64,000 nt of DNA from Amycolatopsis sp. DSM 110486 (lineage in GTDB: Bacteria > Actinomycetota > Actinomycetes > Mycobacteriales > Pseudonocardiaceae): the NCBI RefSeq assembly GCF_019468465.1, contig NZ_CP080519.1, positions 620,001 through 684,000 of the forward strand. The letters are read 5' to 3'. Made by a program: the position numbers and the translations under genes. The notes beneath the pieces are model-generated. The model did not search any database and was not told where the DNA came from. It saw only the letters and a list, made by a program, of their open reading frames with translations. The first letter of the stretch is position 1. Each line of letters begins with the position of its first letter. Shown here in pieces: positions 52,699 to 62,087 of this stretch.

Positions 52699-52805
52699 GA
52701 TCCCGCCCGCGTCGGAACATCGGTGACACAGTGGACACGGCCTAGTACGGTGCGTTGCCAGAGCCCGTGACCCGGGCTCGGTTCACGACGTATGAGGAGA
52801 CAGCG

Positions 52806-54254
52806 ATGTCCGCTCCGCGCAGCCTGGGATCAGGGTCCGGCATCTTCCGGCGCAAACCGATCGAGACGATCGAGAGCGGCGGTGACGGCCTGCAACGCAC
52901 ACTGGGGCTGCGCCAGCTGACGGCGATCGGTGTCGGCGGCATCATCGGTGCCGGGATCTTCTCGCTGGCGGGCGCGGTGGCCAACCAGACGGCCGGCCCC
53001 GCCGTGCTGATCTCGTTCCTCATCGCGGGTATCGCGAGCGCGGCGGCGGCGTTCTCGTACGCGGAGTTCGCCGGGCTGATCCCGCGCGCCGGCTCGGCGT
53101 ACACCTACGGCTACGCGGTACTGGGCGAGATCGTCGGCTGGTTCATCGGCTGGGACCTGCTGCTGGAGTACACCGCGATCGTGGCGGTGGTGGCCATCGG
53201 CATCTCCGGCTACTTCAACGACCTGCTGGGCTTCCTGCACGTCTCGCTGCCGCAGTGGATGTCGGGCGCGCCGGGCACCGAGCCCGAAGGCGTGGCGCAC
53301 GGTTCGTACGTGGTGAACCTGTTCGCCGTGGTGCTGTGTCTGCTCATCGCGTTCATCCTCAACCAGGGCATGAAAAACGCGGCGCGGTTCGAGACGCTGC
53401 TGGTGTACCTGAAGGTCGCGCTCGTGGTGCTGGTGATCGTGGTCGGCGCCTTCCACATCAAGACGGGCAACTACAGCAACTTCTTCCCCTTCGGTGTCAG
53501 CGGCGCGTTCACGGGGGCGGCCACGGTCTTCTTCGCCGTCTTCGGCTACGACGCCATGTCGACCGCGGCCGAGGAGTCGAAGGACTCGCAGAAGCACATG
53601 CCGAAGGCGATCCTGTACTCGCTCGCGATCTCGATGGTGCTGTACGTGCTCGCCTGCCTCGTGCTCACCGGAATGGTGAACTTCAAGGACATCGACCCCG
53701 AGGCGGCGTTCTCGAGCGCGTTCGCATCGGTGGGACTGGGCTGGCTGGGCGCGGTGATCGCGGTCGGCGCCATCATCGGCATCCTCACCGTGCTGTTCAC
53801 GTTCCTGCTCGGCGCCACGCGCGTCGGCTACTCCATGAGCCGCGACGGCCTGCTGCCGAAGTGGTTCGGCAAGACGCACCCGGTGCGCAAGGTGCCCACG
53901 CGCACCACGTGGATCCTCGGTGTGGCGTCGGCGATCATCGCCGGGTTCCTGCCCATCGGCGAGGCCGCGGAGTTGACGAATATCGGCATTCTGCTGGCGT
54001 TTGTGGTGGTGTGTATCGCAGTGATCGTGTTGCGGTACAAGCGCCCCGACCTGCCGCGCACGTTCCGCACGCCGGGCATGCCGGTGGTGCCGATCATCGG
54101 CGTGGTGTTCTCGATCTGGCTGATCACGTTCCTGAAGCCGGAGACGTGGCTGCGCTTCGCGATCTGGTTCGTGATCGGCATGGGCGTGTACTTCGGTTAC
54201 AGCCGCCGGCATTCGGTGCTGGCGCGCGGCGAGAGTGAGTCCATTTCGGACTGA
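52806..54254 (+). CDS. APC-superfamily cationic amino acid permease
   Basis: A 482-aa transporter with about 12 helices. The first helix carries GVGGIIGAGIFSLAG, the substrate motif of the CAT family. TYGYAVLGEIVGWFIGWDLLLEY, the FGYDAMSTAAEESKD loop and LLGATRVGYSMSRDGLLPKWF are typical of YfnA/CAT-type amino acid transporters. The ATG at 52806 has GAGGAG upstream. A strong hairpin lies 14 bp after the stop codon. Confidence 0.92.
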   Translation: MSAPRSLGSGSGIFRRKPIETIESGGDGLQRTLGLRQLTAIGVGGIIGAGIFSLAGAVANQTAGPAVLISFLIAGIASAAAAFSYAEFAGLIPRAGSAYTYGYAVLGEIVGWFIGWDLLLEYTAIVAVVAIGISGYFNDLLGFLHVSLPQWMSGAPGTEPEGVAHGSYVVNLFAVVLCLLIAFILNQGMKNAARFETLLVYLKVALVVLVIVVGAFHIKTGNYSNFFPFGVSGAFTGAATVFFAVFGYDAMSTAAEESKDSQKHMPKAILYSLAISMVLYVLACLVLTGMVNFKDIDPEAAFSSAFASVGLGWLGAVIAVGAIIGILTVLFTFLLGATRVGYSMSRDGLLPKWFGKTHPVRKVPTRTTWILGVASAIIAGFLPIGEAAELTNIGILLAFVVVCIAVIVLRYKRPDLPRTFRTPGMPVVPIIGVVFSIWLITFLKPETWLRFAIWFVIGMGVYFGYSRRHSVLARGESESISD

Positions 54255-54268
54255 CGCGCACGGAGACT

Positions 54269-54300
54269 CGCCACGCCCGGACGACGGTCCGGGCGTGGCG
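54269..54300. terminator. Strong bidirectional terminator between the APC permease and the amidase operon
   Basis: CGCCACGCCCGGAC (54269-54282), loop GACG, then GTCCGGGCGTGGCG (54287-54300). The 14-bp stem has no mismatch. It separates the rightward permease from the leftward amidase operon. Confidence 0.9.
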
Positions 54301-54305
54301 GGCGG

Positions 54306-54491
54306 CTACGGCTCGGCGCGGAAGATCAGGCCCGGCTCCTCATACCGTGCCTCCGGCACCTCGTAGAGCTTCTCGATCGCTTCGGCGCGGGAGGGGAAGT
54401 CGGCGATCATGAGGGCGGTTTCCTCGGCCGACGGGGTCAATCCGGCGGCAGCGAGCAGGGCCGGGACGACGGTGGCGGGATCGGGTGTCAC
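54306..54491 (-). CDS. AtzG/GatC-like small helper protein for an amidase
   Basis: A 61-aa protein from GTG at 54491, with AGGAAAGGAC upstream (an earlier GTG at 54521 overlaps the amidase stop). It reads VPALLAAAGLTPSAEETALMIADFPSRAEAIEKLYEVPEARYEEPGLIFRAEP. The pattern of a helix pair followed by an extended tail ending in F-R/A-E-P resembles AtzG (the cyanuric acid/biuret hydrolase partner) and GatC. Such subunits wrap around amidase-signature enzymes. It is the last gene of the operon. Confidence 0.7.
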   Translation of the reverse strand: MTPDPATVVPALLAAAGLTPSAEETALMIADFPSRAEAIEKLYEVPEARYEEPGLIFRAEP

Positions 54492-54517
54492 GGGATTGTC
54501 CTTTCCTGGTGCGGGGT

Positions 54518-55897
54518 TCACGACAGCGGGGGAACGTGGCGGTGCCAGGAAGTGCGCTGCTGGTAGGCGTATCCGGCCGCGAGCACGGTGGCCTCGTCGA
54601 ACGGCTTGCCGACGATCTGCAGGCCGAGCGGCAGCCCGTCGGCGGTGAAGCCCATGGGGACGGACATCGCGGGGTTGCCGAGGGCGTTCCAGTACGGCGT
54701 GTGGAGCGCGTCGACGATCTTGTCGAGCGTCAGCTTGTCCACCTCGGGGGCGCCGCACGCGCTCGTCGGCGTGAGGATGAGGTCCACGTCGGCGAAGAGA
54801 GCGGCGACCTGGCGCTGGCCGACACGCCGGACGCGCTGGGCCTGGACGTAGTCGCCGGCGCTGATGAGGGCGCCCGTGGCGACCGCCATGCGGGTGCCGG
54901 CGCCGTAGTCGGTCCAGCGGGAGCGCAGGTCCGGCTGGTGGTAGGCGTACGCCTCGGCCGAGAGCCCGAGCATCGTGGCGGTCTTGAGCTCGTCGTACAG
55001 CGGCAGCCGCACGTCGACGACCTCGGCGCCGGCCGCGGTGAGCTCGGCGACGGCCGCGTCCAGCGCCGGGTCGAGTTCCGGAGCGGTGAGCGGTGAGCGG
55101 TCGAGCAGGCGGTCGATGCCGATCCGCAGCCCGGCGAGTGATCCGGTGAGCCCGCCGGTGTAGTCGTCGACCGGGCGGTCGACCGACGTCGCGTCGCCGG
55201 TGTCGTGACCGGCGAGCACGGCGAGCATGAGCGCGCAGTCCTCGGCGCTGCGGGCCATCGGTCCGATGTGGTCGTAGCTGTAGCCCAGGGGCACGCACCC
55301 GGCTTTCGGGACCCGGCCGAAGGTCTGCTTGAGCCCGGTGATCCCGCAGCTGGTCGCCGGGTACCGGATGCTGCCGCCGGTGTCGGTGCCGAGGCCGCCG
55401 AGGAACAGCCCGGCCGCCACCCCGCTGCCGGTGCCCGAGCTCGAGCCGCCGGGGTAGTGCTCGGTGTTCCACGGGTTGCGCGGGATCGGGAACGGCTTGT
55501 CGGGGTCGGGGGTGCCGATCGCGTACTCCATCGTGCTGGTCTTGCCGGTGACGATCGCCCCGGCGGCCCGCAGCCGCGCCACGACCGGGGCGTCTCCGCC
55601 GGCGCCCCACGCGCGGTCGAGAACGAGGCTCTGCGCGGTGGTCTCGCCCTCCTCGGTGGCGATGATGTCCTTGATCCCCAACGGGATTCCGTGCAACGGG
55701 CCGCGGTCGACGCCGCCGGCCAGCTCCGCGTCGGCCTTGGCGGCGGCCGCGAGGGCGGTCTCGTCGAATCGGGCCAGGTACACGCCCAATGCCTCGTCGT
55801 GGGCGTCGGCGGCCGCGTACGCCGCGGTCGTGAGCTCCACCGACGTGGTCTCTCCGGCGCGCAGTGCGGCGGCGGCTTCGGTGATGGTCAGGTACAT
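54518..55897 (-). CDS. Amidase-signature enzyme 1
   Basis: A 459-aa AS-family amidohydrolase. The Ser-cisSer-Lys triad is visible: Lys in LGIKDIIATEEG, cis-Ser in YPGGSSSGTGSGVAAG and nucleophile Ser in [11 protein letters not shown]. The start ATG at 55897 has GAGGAGG upstream. Its substrate is unknown. An AtzG-like helper is encoded directly after it, suggesting a heteromeric enzyme like AtzE-AtzG or 1-carboxybiuret hydrolase. Confidence 0.9.
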   Translation of the reverse strand: MYLTITEAAAALRAGETTSVELTTAAYAAADAHDEALGVYLARFDETALAAAAKADAELAGGVDRGPLHGIPLGIKDIIATEEGETTAQSLVLDRAWGAGGDAPVVARLRAAGAIVTGKTSTMEYAIGTPDPDKPFPIPRNPWNTEHYPGGSSSGTGSGVAAGLFLGGLGTDTGGSIRYPATSCGITGLKQTFGRVPKAGCVPLGYSYDHIGPMARSAEDCALMLAVLAGHDTGDATSVDRPVDDYTGGLTGSLAGLRIGIDRLLDRSPLTAPELDPALDAAVAELTAAGAEVVDVRLPLYDELKTATMLGLSAEAYAYHQPDLRSRWTDYGAGTRMAVATGALISAGDYVQAQRVRRVGQRQVAALFADVDLILTPTSACGAPEVDKLTLDKIVDALHTPYWNALGNPAMSVPMGFTADGLPLGLQIVGKPFDEATVLAAGYAYQQRTSWHRHVPPLS

Positions 55898-55907
55898 CGC
55901 GTCCTCC

Positions 55908-57317
55908 TCAGGCAGCCGCGGGCAGGGCCGGGCGGCGCAGGTGGTGGGTGGTGGCGGCTTGGTAGGCGCCGCCGAGGGCGAACAACGTGGCCTCGTCACG
56001 CGGGCGACCCACGAACTGCAGGCTCCCCGGCAGTCCGCCGATCTCGCCCGAGGGCACCACCAGCGCCGGGGAACCGGTGAGGTTGAACGGCACGCTCGTC
56101 CGGCAGGCGGCATCGAGCCACGGCACCTCGCGGTTCCCGAGGTCCGACGTCATCTCGGAGGCGATGAACGGGGGCAGCGCGCTCAGACCGGGCGTCACGA
56201 GCGCCGCGCAGCCCGCCATCGCGGCCTCGAGCTCCCGCTGGAACACCGGGCGCAGCCGCAGCGCCCGCAGGTAGTCCGCGGCGCTGACGAACGGGGCCGC
56301 GCCCAGCAGCGACGCGCCCATCTCGTCGCGGTCCTCGATCCCGGACACGTGGTCTTCGTGCAGGGAGAGCATTTCGGCGTAGATGATCCACCAGCCCGCG
56401 ACGGCGGCGAGGTCGAACGTCGGCAGCTCCACGTCGACGAGTTCCACGCCGAGACCGGTCAGCTCGCCGAGCGCCGACTCGTACGCCTCGGCGACCGCGG
56501 GGTGCAGGTCACCTTCGAGGAACGCGCGATCCCGGGCGACCCGCAGCCCGCTGACGTCCCGGCCCACCGCCGCGCTGAACGGACTGTCCTGGGCGGGCAG
56601 GGCCGTCGGGTCGAGCGGGTCAGGCCCGGCGATCACGTCGAGCATCAGCGCGGCGTCGGCGACACTGCGGGTCATCGGCCCGGCGTGGTCCATGGTCCAG
56701 GACAGGCCCATCACGCCGTGGCGGGGCACGCGGCCGTAGGTCGCCTTGAGCCCGGTGATCCCGCAGAACGCGCTCGGGATGCGGATGGAGCCGCCGGTGT
56801 CGGTGCCGATCGCCAGCGGCACCTGGCCCGCCGCGACCGCCGCGCCGGAGCCGGACGACGATCCGCCGGTGGTGCGCCGCGGGTCCCACGGGTTCCGGGT
56901 GGGGCCGAAGGTCTTGTTCACCGCGCCCCCGCAGGCGAACTCGAAGGTGGCGAGCTTGGCGAGCAGCACCCCGCCGGCGTCGGCGAGCCGGGCCGCGAGC
57001 ACCGCGTCGGTCTCGGGCACGTGGTCCCGGTACAGGGCCGAGCCACCGGTGGTCCGGATCCCGGCCGTGGCGACGATGTCCTTGAGGCCGTAGGGCACTC
57101 CCTCCAGCGGGCGGGCGGTGCCCTCCCGCCAGCGCGCGTCGGATTCGGCCGCTTTCACGCGCGCCGAGTCGGCGAGGAGGGTGATGATCGAGTTGAGGCC
57201 GGGGTCGGTGGCCTCGATCCGGGCCAGGCAGGCCGCGACGGCTTCGCTCGGTGTCGCGGTGCCGGCGGCGAACGCGGCGAGCAGCTCCGTCGCGGTGAGG
57301 TCGGCGAGGTCGGTCAT
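55908..57317 (-). CDS. Amidase-signature enzyme 2
   Basis: A 469-aa amidase-signature protein. The triad is in [11 protein letters not shown] (Lys), [16 protein letters not shown] (cis-Ser) and [12 protein letters not shown] (Ser). It lies between amidase 1 and the MFS gene; its ATG overlaps the MFS stop by 4 bp. It is only distantly related to its two neighbours, so the three amidases probably have different substrates or act in sequence. Confidence 0.9.
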   Translation of the reverse strand: MTDLADLTATELLAAFAAGTATPSEAVAACLARIEATDPGLNSIITLLADSARVKAAESDARWREGTARPLEGVPYGLKDIVATAGIRTTGGSALYRDHVPETDAVLAARLADAGGVLLAKLATFEFACGGAVNKTFGPTRNPWDPRRTTGGSSSGSGAAVAAGQVPLAIGTDTGGSIRIPSAFCGITGLKATYGRVPRHGVMGLSWTMDHAGPMTRSVADAALMLDVIAGPDPLDPTALPAQDSPFSAAVGRDVSGLRVARDRAFLEGDLHPAVAEAYESALGELTGLGVELVDVELPTFDLAAVAGWWIIYAEMLSLHEDHVSGIEDRDEMGASLLGAAPFVSAADYLRALRLRPVFQRELEAAMAGCAALVTPGLSALPPFIASEMTSDLGNREVPWLDAACRTSVPFNLTGSPALVVPSGEIGGLPGSLQFVGRPRDEATLFALGGAYQAATTHHLRRPALPAAA

Positions 57318-58762
57318 GCGGTGCCTCCCTTGGTGATCCAGGCGAGCGCGGTGGCCGGTTCGCTGACCGGCTCGGTGAACGGCAGGGGCAGGCGCCGCAG
57401 GCGTTCCAGGTCCGCCCGGTAGTGGGTGTGCGTGGCGTAGGCCTGCGCGAGGCGCTCCGGGGTGAGCGTGATGTCGGAGTTCGCGGCGAACACGGCGAAC
57501 TCCTCGGGTGAGGGCAGGGGCACGGATTCCTCCTTGACGACGGACAGGTGGGGGCGGCGGGGCAGCGTCTCCCGGACGGTGAGGGTGAGCAGGAGCCCGC
57601 CGAAGAGGCAGGCGGCCGTGGCCGCCAGCGCGGTGTGCACGCCGCCGACGGCGATGCCCGCTCCGGCGAGCAGTCCGCCGGCGAGCATCCCGATGTCACA
57701 GGCGATCCGGTACGCGGCGAGCGCGGTGTCCGGGTCCTCGGCGAGGTCGACGGTCATCGCGGCCGGGATGACCCAGGTCGTGCCGACGGTGACGCCGGCG
57801 GCGAGCGCTCCGAAGGCGAACGCGACCGGGCCGCGGACCACGGTGGCGAGCGCCAGCACAGCGACGGTGCCCCACGCCAGCGCCGCCGCCAGCGGGAGCA
57901 GCCGGCCGTGGCGGTCGCCGAACCGGCCGCCGAAGTGCATCGCGGCGACGTCGGTGACCGACAGCGCGAACAACGCCAGCCCCAAGGCGACCCAGCCCAT
58001 GCCGAGCTGCGCGCCCAGCAGCGGCACGAGGGTCAGCGCGAGCCCGGAGCGCACCGCCTGCCCGAGCCCGGTCAGCACGAGCACCGACCACAGCCGGCGG
58101 CCGCGCACCCCGAGGCCCGCGGGCAGCCCGAGCCGGGGCCGCACGGCGGAAACCCAGCGGGGAGCGAGGAACCACGCCGCCACCGCGCCGGCCAGGTTCA
58201 CCACGCCGCACACGCCGAACAGCAGCCGCAACCCGGCGGGCCCGGGCGCCACCGCCGCGATCAGGCCGCCGCCGAGCGGCCCGGTCGCGACGCCGAGGAA
58301 CCAGAACGCGTTGAACGTGCCGATCGCGCTCCCGCGCACCCGCTCGCCGACGAGCCGGACGGCGAGGGCGATCCCGCCGCCCATGAACAGCGCCGTGCCG
58401 AAGCCCTGCAGCACCCGTGCGAGCCCGACGATCTCCCAGCTGGTGGTGGCGGCCGAGAGCAGGCAGCCGACACCGAACACCAGCAACGAAACCGTGAGCG
58501 CGGTGCGGGAGGACACCCTCGGCACGAACCGGGTGCCGAGGAAGTCCACCAGCAGCAGGGAAAGCCCGATCGAGGAGACCACGAAGGCCCCCCACGACGG
58601 CGATCCGCCGAGCCCCACCACGAGCAGCGCGGTGAACGGCGCGGTCAGCCCGAACCCGACCCCGGCCACCACGACGACGAGGTGGAAGCGGCGGCGGGTG
58701 TCCGCCCCGGAGACGGGCACCGGGGCGGACACGGGTGCCCGCGGGGGCACGGTTTCGATCAC
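57314..58762 (-). CDS. MFS transporter with C-terminal AtzG-like extension
   Basis: A 482-aa protein. Residues 30-410 form a 12-helix MFS permease (FLGTRFVPRVSSR and RLVGERVRGSAIGTFNAFWFLG are typical loops). After the last helix come about 70 soluble residues: VPLPSPEEFAVFAANSDITLTPERLAQAYATHTHYRADLERLRRLPLPFTEPVSEPATALAWI. That segment resembles the AtzG/GatC-like helper at 54306 and the N-terminus of amidase 3. The GTG start overlaps the amidase 3 stop by 4 bp. The substrate is unknown; an amide compound fits the context. Confidence 0.82.
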   Translation of the reverse strand: MIETVPPRAPVSAPVPVSGADTRRRFHLVVVVAGVGFGLTAPFTALLVVGLGGSPSWGAFVVSSIGLSLLLVDFLGTRFVPRVSSRTALTVSLLVFGVGCLLSAATTSWEIVGLARVLQGFGTALFMGGGIALAVRLVGERVRGSAIGTFNAFWFLGVATGPLGGGLIAAVAPGPAGLRLLFGVCGVVNLAGAVAAWFLAPRWVSAVRPRLGLPAGLGVRGRRLWSVLVLTGLGQAVRSGLALTLVPLLGAQLGMGWVALGLALFALSVTDVAAMHFGGRFGDRHGRLLPLAAALAWGTVAVLALATVVRGPVAFAFGALAAGVTVGTTWVIPAAMTVDLAEDPDTALAAYRIACDIGMLAGGLLAGAGIAVGGVHTALAATAACLFGGLLLTLTVRETLPRRPHLSVVKEESVPLPSPEEFAVFAANSDITLTPERLAQAYATHTHYRADLERLRRLPLPFTEPVSEPATALAWITKGGTA

Positions 58763-60366
58763 CGCGAACCGGCCGGCTGCGGTTCGGGCCGGCTGGCCCG
58801 CTGCGCCGCGACGCCGCCCGGCATCACGCCGGCCGCGTCCTCCACGACCGCGCCCGCCCGGAACGTCAGCGTGTCCTGCCACCGCGGCGCGATGATCTGG
58901 ATCGACGTCGGCATCGAGGTTTCCGGGTCCGTGCCGCTCGGAACGGCCAGCGCCGGGTGCCCGGTCAGGTTGAGCACGCAGGTGTTGCTGACCATCGTGG
59001 TGCCGCGCGCGAGCAGCTCCAGGTCTTCGGCGGGCCGGTCCAGCAGCACCGGCGCGACCTGCGGCGTGGTCGGGGTGACGAGCAGGTCGAACCCCGCGAA
59101 CGCGGCGTCGAGCTGCGCGGTCAGGGCCCGGCGCAGATTCGCGGCCTTGGCGAAGTAGGTGGAGAAGTACTTGTCGTGCAAGTACCTTCCGCCCAGCAGC
59201 CACACCTTGAAGAACGGCGGGAACGAGTCCGCCTCGAGCCGGCGGACCAGGCCGAAGGCGTGGGTCCGCTCCACGTCCACCTCGCCGAGGTGGGCGTAGC
59301 CGGCGCCGTCGGACTGGGCGTTGAGCCACGCCAGGTGCAGCAGCAGCGTGGTTTCGATCGCCCACGCGTCCGTCCACAGGGGAACGGATACAGGGGTCAC
59401 GGTCGCGCCGGCGGCCTCCAGCGCGGCGCACGAAGACTCGAACGCGGCGAGCACGCCCGGTTCGCACAGAGCCGGGTCGCGGCCTTCGGTCACCACGCCG
59501 ATCCGCAGCCCGCCCACCCCCTCGCCGAGGGCCGCGACGGCGTTCGTCGGCACGGGGGTACCCCGGACCCACTGCGGGTCGAGATCGGAGTGCCCGCTCA
59601 TCACGTCGAGCATCCGGGCGGTCAGCTCGACCGTGCCCGCCATGGGGCACACCGCGTCGATCGTGTGGTCCATGTACGTCAGCCCGTGCGAGGGAACCAG
59701 GCCCTGCGTCGGTTTGATGCTGACGATTCCGTTGAAGGACGCGGGAATCCGGGCCGACCCGCCCTCGTCGACGCCGACCGCGAGATCGACCGCACCCGAG
59801 CGGACCGCCGACCCCGAGCCCCCCGACGAGCCGCCGGCCGAGCGGGTGGGGTCCACGGCGTTGCGGGCCGGGCCGTACCAGCTCGACTCGCCGGTGCCGG
59901 ACGTGGAGAAGTCGTCCAGGTTCGTCTTGCCGACGACGTCGGCGCCGGCGGCGAGCAGCCGCGACACCACGACCGCGTCGGACGTCGGCGTGTAGTTCAG
60001 CGTCCGCGACGCGTTGGTGATCGGCACCCCCGCCACGGCGAGGTTGTCCTTGACGCCCACGGTGAGTCCCGCGAGCGGCCCGTCCGGCGCGCCTTTCACG
60101 TGACAGCGCCGGATGAACGCGTGGAACGGGTCTTCGGCGTCGTCGACCGGGCCGCCGGGATCGCGCTCGGTCCAGGTCAACGGCGGGGCGGGCGCGTGCA
60201 GTTCGTCCAGCCGGTCGACGCCGGCGAAGGTCTGGTCGAGGATCTGCGCGTACTGCTCGGCTTCACGCGGGGTGAGGGACATGTGCTCGGTCGCGCCGAG
60301 GTCCGACAGCTCCTGCGGCGTCGGCCTGCGCACGAAGCCGCGGATGCGGCCGCGGGGCATCGCCAT
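58759..60366 (-). CDS. Amidase-signature enzyme 3 with N-terminal helper-like domain
   Basis: A 535-aa protein. Residues 10 to about 60 (RRPTPQELSDLGATEHMSLTPREAEQYAQILDQTFAGVDRLDELHAPAP) form a helical extension like GatC/AtzG. The amidase-signature domain follows, with Lys in TVGVKDNLAVAG, cis-Ser in AGGSSGGSGSAV and Ser in VDEGGSARIPAS. The ATG at 60366 has AAGGAG upstream. It is first after the ABC-transporter genes. The amidase segment has a low-similarity relationship to the other two amidases. Confidence 0.88.
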   Translation of the reverse strand: MAMPRGRIRGFVRRPTPQELSDLGATEHMSLTPREAEQYAQILDQTFAGVDRLDELHAPAPPLTWTERDPGGPVDDAEDPFHAFIRRCHVKGAPDGPLAGLTVGVKDNLAVAGVPITNASRTLNYTPTSDAVVVSRLLAAGADVVGKTNLDDFSTSGTGESSWYGPARNAVDPTRSAGGSSGGSGSAVRSGAVDLAVGVDEGGSARIPASFNGIVSIKPTQGLVPSHGLTYMDHTIDAVCPMAGTVELTARMLDVMSGHSDLDPQWVRGTPVPTNAVAALGEGVGGLRIGVVTEGRDPALCEPGVLAAFESSCAALEAAGATVTPVSVPLWTDAWAIETTLLLHLAWLNAQSDGAGYAHLGEVDVERTHAFGLVRRLEADSFPPFFKVWLLGGRYLHDKYFSTYFAKAANLRRALTAQLDAAFAGFDLLVTPTTPQVAPVLLDRPAEDLELLARGTTMVSNTCVLNLTGHPALAVPSGTDPETSMPTSIQIIAPRWQDTLTFRAGAVVEDAAGVMPGGVAAQRASRPEPQPAGSR

Positions 60367-60391
60367 GGCGGTCTCCTTTCGATGGGGTCGG

Positions 60392-62002
60392 TCAGCCGAC
60401 CGACAGCTGGGTGAGGTCGGCGAACCAGGACTGCGCCTGCACGAAGCCGTGCACGCTGGGCGAGAGCACGCGCGGGTTGCGGTCGTCGACCACGACCAGC
60501 CACGGCGAGTCCTTCGCGAGGATCTGCGCGGCCTGCGAGTAGAGGCTCGCCCGCGCTTGGTCGTCGAGCACCGTGCGCGCCTTGGCGAACAGCGCGTCGA
60601 CCTGGGGGTTGGTGTACTTGCCCGCGTTGGCCGTCGAGCCGGTGCCGAACCAGTTGCGCCAGAAGCCTTCCTGCTGGTAGCTCAGCGAGATGTTGAGGGC
60701 GTCGGCGTTGTCCGGGATCTTGCCGCTGAAGAAGTCGGTCAGCATGGCCGCCCACTCGATGGGCTTGAGCTGGACCTTGACGCCCACCTTGGCGAGATCG
60801 GCCTGCAGTGCCGTGTTCATCGGGGTGGGGACCATGTTGCCCGAACCGCTCGTCGGGTAGGACAGCGTCATGGTGAACCCGTTGGGGTAGCCCGCTTCCG
60901 CGAGCAGCTGCTTGGCCTTCGCCGGGTCGTAGCCGTAGGAGTCGTCGGCGCGTTCGTACGCCGCGTTGGCGTGCGGCACGAAGCCGAGCGCGGGTTCGGC
61001 GGTGCCCTTGAGGATGTTGTCGACCAGCGCCTGGCGGTTGATCGCCCAGTTGAGCGCTTCGCGGACCTTCACGTTGGTGAACGGCGGCTTCGCGAGGTTG
61101 TAGACCCACGGCCAGATGTGGTCGTAGGAGTTGGTCAGCACCTGGAAGCCCTGTGACTTCAGGTTCGGCACGTCGTCCGGCGGCGGCACCTCGATCCAGT
61201 TGACCTCACCGGAGCGCAGCGCCGCCACGCGCGCGGTCGGGTCGGGGATCGGGCGCAGGATCACCTTGTCGACCTTGGGCCGGCCGGCCCAGTACTTGTC
61301 GTTGGCCAGCATGACCATGCGCTGACCGCGCACGAGCGAGTCGAACTTGAACGGCCCGGTGCCCACCGGCTTCTCGGCGAAGCCCTGGTTGCCTTCGGCC
61401 TTCACCGCGGTGGGGCTGGCGAAGTACACTGTCGCCAGATCGCTGGGCAGGTAGGCCCACGGGCCGTTGGTGTCGATCACGATCGTCAGGTCGTCGACCT
61501 TGTGGTAGCTCTTGATCCCGGCGATCGACAGCCCGCCCTGGGCGTTGAGCTCCTGGTAGTACTGCGGGCTGTTCTTGTTCGTGTAGCGGTCGAGGTTGAA
61601 CAGCGCCGCGTCCGCGTTCCACGGCGTGCCGTCGTGGAAGGTCACTCCGGCCCGCAGCTTGAACGTCCAGCTCGTCAGGTCGGCATTGGGCGTCCAGGAT
61701 TGGGCGAGGTCGGGGGTGATCTTCGGGATCTGGTTGTCCTTGGTCAGGTCGAACTTCGTCAGCCCGTCGAAGAGCTGGTTGGCCACGAAGCGCAAGCCCT
61801 CGTAGCCCTGGCCCTGGGCGAGACCGGTGTCGAGCACGGGGATGTCGGACGCGGTCATCCCGATGGTGAGCGTGTTGCCGCCGGAGCTGCCGGCGGTGGC
61901 GCTGCCGCCGCAGGCGGACAGCAGGAGCGAAACGGCGGCGGCGAACGCGCCGAGCAGCGCGGTTCGTCCTCTCCGCTGGGCGAAGTAACGGTTGGGGGAC
62001 AA
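60392..62002 (-). CDS. Peptide/nickel-type ABC transporter substrate-binding lipoprotein
   Basis: A family 5 solute-binding protein of about 536 aa. It has a basic start, a hydrophobic core and the lipobox LLLSACGGS; Cys is the lipidated residue. The SBP_bac_5 signature includes VTFHDGTPWNADAALFNLDRY and FKFDSLVRGQRMVMLANDKYW. I chose TTG at 62002 with GAGG just upstream; a frame ATG-like start at 62071 would need an unlikely leader. It delivers the substrate to the permease encoded by the two ATPase genes' operon. Confidence 0.9.
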   Translation of the reverse strand: MSPNRYFAQRRGRTALLGAFAAAVSLLLSACGGSATAGSSGGNTLTIGMTASDIPVLDTGLAQGQGYEGLRFVANQLFDGLTKFDLTKDNQIPKITPDLAQSWTPNADLTSWTFKLRAGVTFHDGTPWNADAALFNLDRYTNKNSPQYYQELNAQGGLSIAGIKSYHKVDDLTIVIDTNGPWAYLPSDLATVYFASPTAVKAEGNQGFAEKPVGTGPFKFDSLVRGQRMVMLANDKYWAGRPKVDKVILRPIPDPTARVAALRSGEVNWIEVPPPDDVPNLKSQGFQVLTNSYDHIWPWVYNLAKPPFTNVKVREALNWAINRQALVDNILKGTAEPALGFVPHANAAYERADDSYGYDPAKAKQLLAEAGYPNGFTMTLSYPTSGSGNMVPTPMNTALQADLAKVGVKVQLKPIEWAAMLTDFFSGKIPDNADALNISLSYQQEGFWRNWFGTGSTANAGKYTNPQVDALFAKARTVLDDQARASLYSQAAQILAKDSPWLVVVDDRNPRVLSPSVHGFVQAQSWFADLTQLSVG

Positions 62003-62087
62003 GGGTTTTCCTCTCGGCAGGGGTCGAGGGCGTGCGGGGTCGGCCCGGCGGCCGGCGAGGCCGCTGGGCAAGAGGTGAGTGCCGGGG

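Noticed and set aside
57548..59158. A 536-residue rightward frame across the MFS and amidase 3 genes
   Set aside because: It is Arg/Glu/Gly/Ala-rich without domains. The leftward MFS and amidase frames are unambiguous.
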